Below are positions 59,972 to 64,000 of a DNA stretch of 64,000 nucleotides, one piece after another (the stretch's first letter is position 1; each line of letters begins with the position of its first letter). The stretch covers positions 112,926-176,925 of the forward strand of contig DBOC01000012.1 in assembly GCA_002299895.1 (NCBI GenBank). Direction: 5' to 3'. Below the pieces are notes generated by a model. The model had not been told where the DNA came from, did no database searches, and was given only the letters and a program-made list of their open reading frames with translations. Both the position numbers and the translations under genes were made by a program. The stretch is from Sphingomonadales bacterium UBA656 (GTDB lineage Bacteria > Pseudomonadota > Alphaproteobacteria > Sphingomonadales > Sphingomonadaceae).

Positions 59972-61066
59972 CTATCGTTCGGTTAGGTCGTGGTGAATGC
60001 CGATGAATGGCGGTTGAAAATACGTAAAAACCTCACCAGCTACTCGACCTTTTTGGGTCCGAGCATCCTTAAAAAGCAATTCTTTAAGATTAATGCCGAC
60101 CCCAGCAAAGACATGGCGTTTCGAAGGAACCCCTGCAGCCCGGTCTTCATTTGAAAAGCCGTCAGCACGATAACCGAGATGGAGTTCCGCGTATTTTAGT
60201 GGTGTCTTCTTGAATACTTCAAAGCCTGCAAGCTTAAGCGCAAAAAGATAGCGCTGCTGTCGAAAATGTTCCTTACCCTTGACTGTGTAGATATCCTCGT
60301 TCGGTTCGATCAGGAGACGAAAATCAAGCTTATCGTCCAAGCCAGGCACTGAATTGCGCATGACTGAAAAACCTGCCCCAAGAGAATTGAATGTAACATC
60401 TTCCCAAGACCAACCGCCGCTCGGTTCAATGCTGTCAAAAACCTCTGACCACAACATTATGCCTGACGCCAAGGCGCCTGCGGTAAGCTCTATACCGGGC
60501 GCATCGCCGACGTTACGCTTAATCCGACCATAGAGCAGTTCGCTTATCATATAAGCAGAGTAGGCATGTGCGAGTTTGTCGACGCCAAGATTCTGTGTAG
60601 AGTGACCGAACCAACCCTCTTTCTGCGTTCTTGGCCAGCGAGGATCTTTTAGCAGCTTGGGTGCATTTATTGCGGTGTAATAGCCTGCCACCGCTGCAAG
60701 TTCCCATTTAATTGCCTTCACATCTTCCCCAAATGAAGCGTAGGTTCGCGGAGGGGCACCTGTGTAGAACCTGGCGTCTGCATCCTTCGGAGACTGAGGT
60801 TCCTCCTGTATTGGCCCACTCAAATTATATTTGCCTGTCTCGCCCGCGGGCTCAAGTTCAGGAGCCATTAACAGGCTTTCTGTCATCGTATTCACTTGAT
60901 CCGCAGCCATCAGCCTGTCGATCAATTGGAAATCGACCACAGCAATATCTTCCATAGCATGCGCCGCTGTGGGCAATGATAGCGCGGCGCCTAAGGCTAT
61001 AACACCTATCATAAGCTTCAGTCGATACAGTGACGACGGTGCTGGAGAGGCGTTGACGTTAAACAT
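59972..61066 (-). CDS. Exported DUF2279-domain protein
   Basis: A 364-residue protein with an N-terminal signal peptide (MIGVIALGAALSLPTAAHA, cleavage near 37). The DUF2279 pattern appears in the middle: DKLAHAYSAYMISELLYGR near 160-178 and WSEVFDSIEPSGGWSWEDV near 204-222. DUF2279 proteins are predicted periplasmic or outer-membrane proteins of unknown role; the extra ~130 residues on each side are unusual. GC content is lower than the window average. It follows manC by 56 bases on the same strand, so they may be co-transcribed. Confidence 0.82.
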   Translation of the reverse strand: MFNVNASPAPSSLYRLKLMIGVIALGAALSLPTAAHAMEDIAVVDFQLIDRLMAADQVNTMTESLLMAPELEPAGETGKYNLSGPIQEEPQSPKDADARFYTGAPPRTYASFGEDVKAIKWELAAVAGYYTAINAPKLLKDPRWPRTQKEGWFGHSTQNLGVDKLAHAYSAYMISELLYGRIKRNVGDAPGIELTAGALASGIMLWSEVFDSIEPSGGWSWEDVTFNSLGAGFSVMRNSVPGLDDKLDFRLLIEPNEDIYTVKGKEHFRQQRYLFALKLAGFEVFKKTPLKYAELHLGYRADGFSNEDRAAGVPSKRHVFAGVGINLKELLFKDARTQKGRVAGEVFTYFQPPFIGIHHDLTER

Positions 61067-61122
61067 AGGTGGCCTTGTTCATGGGATGTGGTTACAATAA
61101 TTTGGCATGTGACCCAATATGT

Positions 61123-62190
61123 TTAGCCAGCAGCTGGCTTAGTCTTAACAATCGGTAAATCACCTGCGAAATCTCTGACCTTCTGGCTCGTCCCACGGGG
61201 TAGGATCATCACCTCATTGCCGTTCGCAATGATAAGCAAATCATCAACCCCATGCACTGACACGCGGATACCGTCGGCGTGAATAAGGTTGCCGTGACTG
61301 CTATCCAACCGAACGGCGCCGGACGTAACATTTCCATCGGCGTCCTTGTCCCCGATATCGTGCAACGCATCCCAGCTGCCGACGTCCGACCAACCCATGC
61401 TCACTGGAGCGACCGCGACCTTCGCCGCCTTTTCCATAATCGCATAATCGATACTGTCTGCAGGGCAGGCGGCGAAGCTGCTCTCTTCGGGATTTAGTTG
61501 ATTGCCGTTGCGCTGCGCCCGTGACATAGCGTCACGAACTGCTGTGCCCATTTTCGGCACATGAGCCTCCACAGCGCCCAAATATGCATCTGCGCGGAAC
61601 AGAAAAATCCCTCCATTCCACACATGGTCTCCAGCCTCAATCATGGCCGTAGCGCGGGCGGTGTCAGGTTTCTCCACAAAGCGCTGCACGGCGTGAACGC
61701 CTGCACCAACGGCGGAACCCATTTGAATATAGCCATAGCCTGTCTCGGGGCCAGTCGGATTGATCCCATAAGTGGCGAGCCAGCCTTCTTGAACCTGAGG
61801 CAAAAGTGCCTCGGTCGCTGCGTGAAATGCCGGGTCGTCGGTGATTAGATGGTCGCTTGGCATGACCAGCATAACCGATTCAGGTACACCGACGGCAAGC
61901 GCCGCCAATGCAATCGCCGGCGCCGTATTGCGCGCGCAGGGTTCAAGCAAGACGGTCGCGTCAGTTACACCGATTTCGGCCAATTGTTCACGGACAATCC
62001 CAGCATGCGCGGCGTTTGCGACGATGATCGGCGCGGCAAAGCGTTGACGGTCCATGACCCGCAATAATGTCATCTGAAACATTGTGCGCTTATCGGTCAG
62101 CGCCAAAAATTGCTTTGGCGTTTGCGGCGTCGATAATGGCCAAAGCCGGGTACCGCCGCCGCCCGATAATATTACAGGAGTTATAGTCAC
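61123..62190 (-). CDS. manC: Mannose-1-phosphate guanylyltransferase
   Basis: Makes GDP-mannose from mannose-1-phosphate and GTP. The 355-residue protein has the nucleotidyltransferase loop SGGGGTRLWPLS near 9-20, the MPSDHLI segment near 108-114, FVEKPDT near 168-174 and WNGGIFLF near 189-196. It ends about where the GMP domain ends; the phosphomannose isomerase domain found in long ManC/AlgA is absent, and a separate manA gene is divergent from it. GTG start at 62190. Confidence 0.92.
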   Translation of the reverse strand: MTITPVILSGGGGTRLWPLSTPQTPKQFLALTDKRTMFQMTLLRVMDRQRFAAPIIVANAAHAGIVREQLAEIGVTDATVLLEPCARNTAPAIALAALAVGVPESVMLVMPSDHLITDDPAFHAATEALLPQVQEGWLATYGINPTGPETGYGYIQMGSAVGAGVHAVQRFVEKPDTARATAMIEAGDHVWNGGIFLFRADAYLGAVEAHVPKMGTAVRDAMSRAQRNGNQLNPEESSFAACPADSIDYAIMEKAAKVAVAPVSMGWSDVGSWDALHDIGDKDADGNVTSGAVRLDSSHGNLIHADGIRVSVHGVDDLLIIANGNEVMILPRGTSQKVRDFAGDLPIVKTKPAAG

Positions 62191-62397
62191 GAATTTTCCG
62201 TTTGTTGGGAGCGATGTTATAAGGTGCCATTTCCGATAATGCGTGATCTGTCAAACCCCAAAAAATCTATTGGTCTTCTACGTTTAGGAGAGTGAAGATT
62301 AGCATTTTAATAACTACCTATATTTACCTGTTTGTGCACACGCTTTCATGCAGATTTAGCAGTGCATAAGAAGGTTTGCCCTGCTATTGATTGCTGC
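62191..62397. other. Divergent promoter region between manC and manA
   Basis: These 207 AT-rich bases lie between two divergent sugar genes and must hold both promoters. AT blocks at 62250-62290 and 62310-62335 are the most promoter-like, but no consensus pair stands out. No gene is seen. Confidence 0.4.
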
Positions 62398-63183
62398 ATG
62401 AAGCTAGCAAAACACTTCGTTGAAAAACCTTGGGGGCGAACCGATATTCCGGCAGAATTTGGCTCTCTGAGAGGCCGCCGCGTCGGTGAAATTTGGTATA
62501 GCGCCGAAACCAAAGCGCCTTTGCCGATTTTGGTAAAATGGCTCTTTACGTCCGAGAGGCTCTCCATCCAAGTGCATCCTAACGATGCGCAGGCACAGGC
62601 GAGCGGTATGCCCTCTGGAAAAGAGGAGTGTTGGTACGTTGTCGACGCAGAGCCGGGTGCGGTAATTGGAATTGGGACGACGCGTCCCCTAAGTAGCGAA
62701 GAACTATACGCGGCGTCGCTTTCAGGTGAGATTGAGGGGCTGATGGACTGGAAACCCGTGAAAGCGGGGGATTATTTTTATATTCCCGCCGGTACTGTCC
62801 ACGCTATCGGCGCAGGGATAACGCTTGTCGAAGTTCAGCAATATGCGGACATCACGTATCGCCTGTATGACTATGGCCGCGATCGAGAGCTACATCTGGA
62901 TGACGGCGTGGCGGTATCGTCTGCGACACCATATACGGACGCTCGGTCTGGACGAGATAGCCTCGGAACACAGTTAGTTGATGGGCCCCATTTTCAACTT
63001 TGGCATGTCCGTGACATAGAAGACGTGCCGGCGCTCCCGCATTCAGGGAATATCTGGATTACGCCATTGTCTGGCCATATTGAAACAGATGGAGAGGTCG
63101 CTGCCAAGGGTGACTGCATAGTCATGTCTGGAAAAGCAACGGTCACATTTTCAAGCGGCGCGACGGCGCTTGTTGCCTTCTAG
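62398..63183 (+). CDS. manA: Class I mannose-6-phosphate isomerase
   Basis: Interconverts fructose-6-phosphate and mannose-6-phosphate. The 261-residue cupin has the zinc ligands of the family in SIQVHPNDAQAQ near 60-71, the active-site PAGTVHAIGAG near 134-144 and a glutamate near EVQQY. It is shorter than classical ManA (~390), like the ManA/YvyI-type bacterial enzymes. ATG 62398 is preferred; an upstream in-frame start at 62332 would add 22 unlike residues, and the ribosome site is weak. Pairs with manC and the phosphomannomutase for GDP-mannose. Confidence 0.9.
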   Translation: MKLAKHFVEKPWGRTDIPAEFGSLRGRRVGEIWYSAETKAPLPILVKWLFTSERLSIQVHPNDAQAQASGMPSGKEECWYVVDAEPGAVIGIGTTRPLSSEELYAASLSGEIEGLMDWKPVKAGDYFYIPAGTVHAIGAGITLVEVQQYADITYRLYDYGRDRELHLDDGVAVSSATPYTDARSGRDSLGTQLVDGPHFQLWHVRDIEDVPALPHSGNIWITPLSGHIETDGEVAAKGDCIVMSGKATVTFSSGATALVAF

Positions 63184-63227
63184 ATAATGTAGAAGGTTTG
63201 AACCCAAGTACGCCTCACTTCTGTCGA

Positions 63228-63818
63228 CTAAGCCGCCTGCAGGCGCTCCATTTGCTCACGCATACTGTGCGCCGGAGGGGCTAGTCGGGCACGGGGCTCT
63301 GTGCCTGCGCCATCCAGTGGCTTTACATACAGAACTGATGTCATTGCCTCGCCGCGGCCGTTGCTGTGGCGCTGCGCTGTCTCGCCCGTATTTTGAAAAC
63401 CAAGTTTGCGCAGCACATTGCCCGACGCGGGATTATCGGTGAAGTGGCTGGCAGTGAGTTTTTTGTGGCCAATGGCCTTGGCGATGTTGACCACGGCGCG
63501 ACTGGCCTCGGTTGCAAAGCCAAGCCCCCAATAAGGCCGTGCTATCCAATAGCCCAATTCGGCGCTGCCGTCATAATTCCCAATGCCGCACGCGCCGATT
63601 ATGCGCGGGGCACCATGGGTGCGCAGCATTAGTAAAAAGGCAGGATAGAGCGGATCATGCGCTTGCGTGGCAAATTGTTCGGCATCATTGACGGTATAAG
63701 GCCAAGGTGCACGCGCAAGGTTGCGAACGATGCCCTCATCGGCAATCGCCTGATGCAATTCGGCGGCATCCTCGGGCCAGCTTGGCCGCAACAATAATCT
63801 TTCCGTTCTCGCGAACAT
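63228..63818 (-). CDS. GNAT family N-acetyltransferase
   Basis: A 196-residue RimJ/RimL-type acetyltransferase using acetyl-CoA. TERLLLRPSWPEDAAEL near 5-21 starts the fold, the acetyl-CoA loop is in IARPYWGLGFATEA near 96-109 (a Q/R-x-x-G-x-A-like segment), and ENPASGNVLRKLGF appears as DNPASGNVLRKLGF near 131-144. Substrate unknown; ribosomal protein or amino acid acetylation is possible. ATG 63818 after GGAGAG is chosen over 63851. Confidence 0.87.
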   Translation of the reverse strand: MFARTERLLLRPSWPEDAAELHQAIADEGIVRNLARAPWPYTVNDAEQFATQAHDPLYPAFLLMLRTHGAPRIIGACGIGNYDGSAELGYWIARPYWGLGFATEASRAVVNIAKAIGHKKLTASHFTDNPASGNVLRKLGFQNTGETAQRHSNGRGEAMTSVLYVKPLDGAGTEPRARLAPPAHSMREQMERLQAA

Positions 63819-63920
63819 CGTTTCTCTCCGGTTCTGCGCCGCCCCTTGCATGACAAAGCGACAGCCATGTTACAGTTCCTCCGCAGGAGGCTGAGAACAG
63901 GGAGAATGAGACAAAAAGAA

Positions 63921-63946
63921 AGGGAGACCGGTTGACCCGTCTCCCT
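63921..63946 (-). terminator. Terminator for a leftward gene at the right edge
   Basis: AGGGAGAC (63921-63928) pairs with GTCTCCCT (63939-63946) and, read on the minus strand, is followed by TTCTTTTTGT. It sits just after the stop of the partial leftward gene at the window end. Confidence 0.75.
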
Positions 63947-63966
63947 GTTCAAAGGTGGAAACCACC

Positions 63967-64000
63967 TCACATGAGTTCCGGGTCATCCGTCTGGACAACC
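63967..64000 (-). CDS. C-terminal end of an unidentified leftward gene
   Basis: Reading the minus strand from the right edge, a frame of 10 codons ends with VVQTDDPELM and a TGA stop at 63967-63969, 20 bases before a terminator hairpin. The position of the hairpin makes this frame the likely end of a real gene, but the fragment is too short to identify. Confidence 0.35.
   Translation of the reverse strand, partial: VVQTDDPELM

Noticed and set aside
1..64000. CRISPR arrays, transposases, integrases, toxin-antitoxin pairs and prophage genes
   Set aside because: I looked for regularly spaced repeats and for recombinase or phage motifs while reading and saw none; a computed repeat search was not possible.

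Overview
The window reads as a chromosome segment of an alphaproteobacterium, most likely of the family Sphingomonadaceae (relatives of Sphingopyxis or Sphingorhabdus). This is inferred from recognisable protein families, gene order and moderate-to-high GC content, not from a database search. Most of the segment is core housekeeping sequence with tightly packed operons, many joined by 1-4 base start/stop overlaps. I saw no insertion sequence, prophage, CRISPR array or rRNA operon.

Origin and centromere (1-13.6 kb). coaE, aroE, maf and ppsR run leftward; hemE, hemJ, rho and their followers run rightward. The 302-base gap between ppsR and hemE holds one perfect and several near-perfect DnaA boxes, two GANTC sites and an AT-rich block. 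Because alphaproteobacterial origins lie between hemE and the ppsR (RP001) homologue in Caulobacter and Rickettsia, this is the likely replication origin. To its right are rho, a small monooxygenase-fold protein, a TerC-family membrane protein, a leftward dienelactone hydrolase, and mnmE-mnmG-rsmG-parA-parB. Two perfect 16-base parS palindromes lie between mnmE and mnmG and inside rsmG, so the ParABS centromere lies within about 9 kb of the origin.

Metabolic block (13.7-35.4 kb). A membrane cytochrome b is paired with an exported molybdopterin oxidoreductase. Next come a glyoxalase-fold protein, a prolyl-tRNA editing protein, S-formylglutathione hydrolase, tRNA-Gly(GCC), a PabB-PabC fusion, aspartate aminotransferase and a lipoprotein MsrA. 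A leftward TCA-cycle operon follows (mdh, sucD, odhA, odhB, lpd, then a TRIC-type membrane protein), preceded by an M20 peptidase, zapE, a thioesterase, sdhB and a CorC/HlyC-type membrane protein. sucC and the other sdh genes are not in the window.

Cell envelope, division and repair (34.7-57.1 kb). An OmpA-type lipoprotein, a ubiquinone hydroxylase, ftsK, lolA, xth, ribA, a class A penicillin-binding protein and msrB precede the leuS-lptE-holA operon. After these come an unrecognised exported protein, a ThiE/TenI-like protein, a YggS-type PLP protein, PdeM and an Lhr-like helicase (both of the ligase-associated repair set), a phosphomannomutase/phosphoglucomutase, a membrane J-domain protein and the division-site regulator MipZ.

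Right end (57.2-64 kb). panC, a UDP-glucuronate-epimerase-like gene and a TetR regulator are followed by a visibly AT-richer stretch with a DUF2279 protein, manC and manA, then a GNAT acetyltransferase and the last codons of a further leftward gene. manA, the phosphomannomutase and manC together could convert fructose-6-phosphate to GDP-mannose for surface polysaccharide. The least ordinary parts are the origin/parS arrangement, a possible small RNA near 39.9-40.1 kb, the cytochrome b/molybdoenzyme pair and the AT-rich sugar-nucleotide segment.
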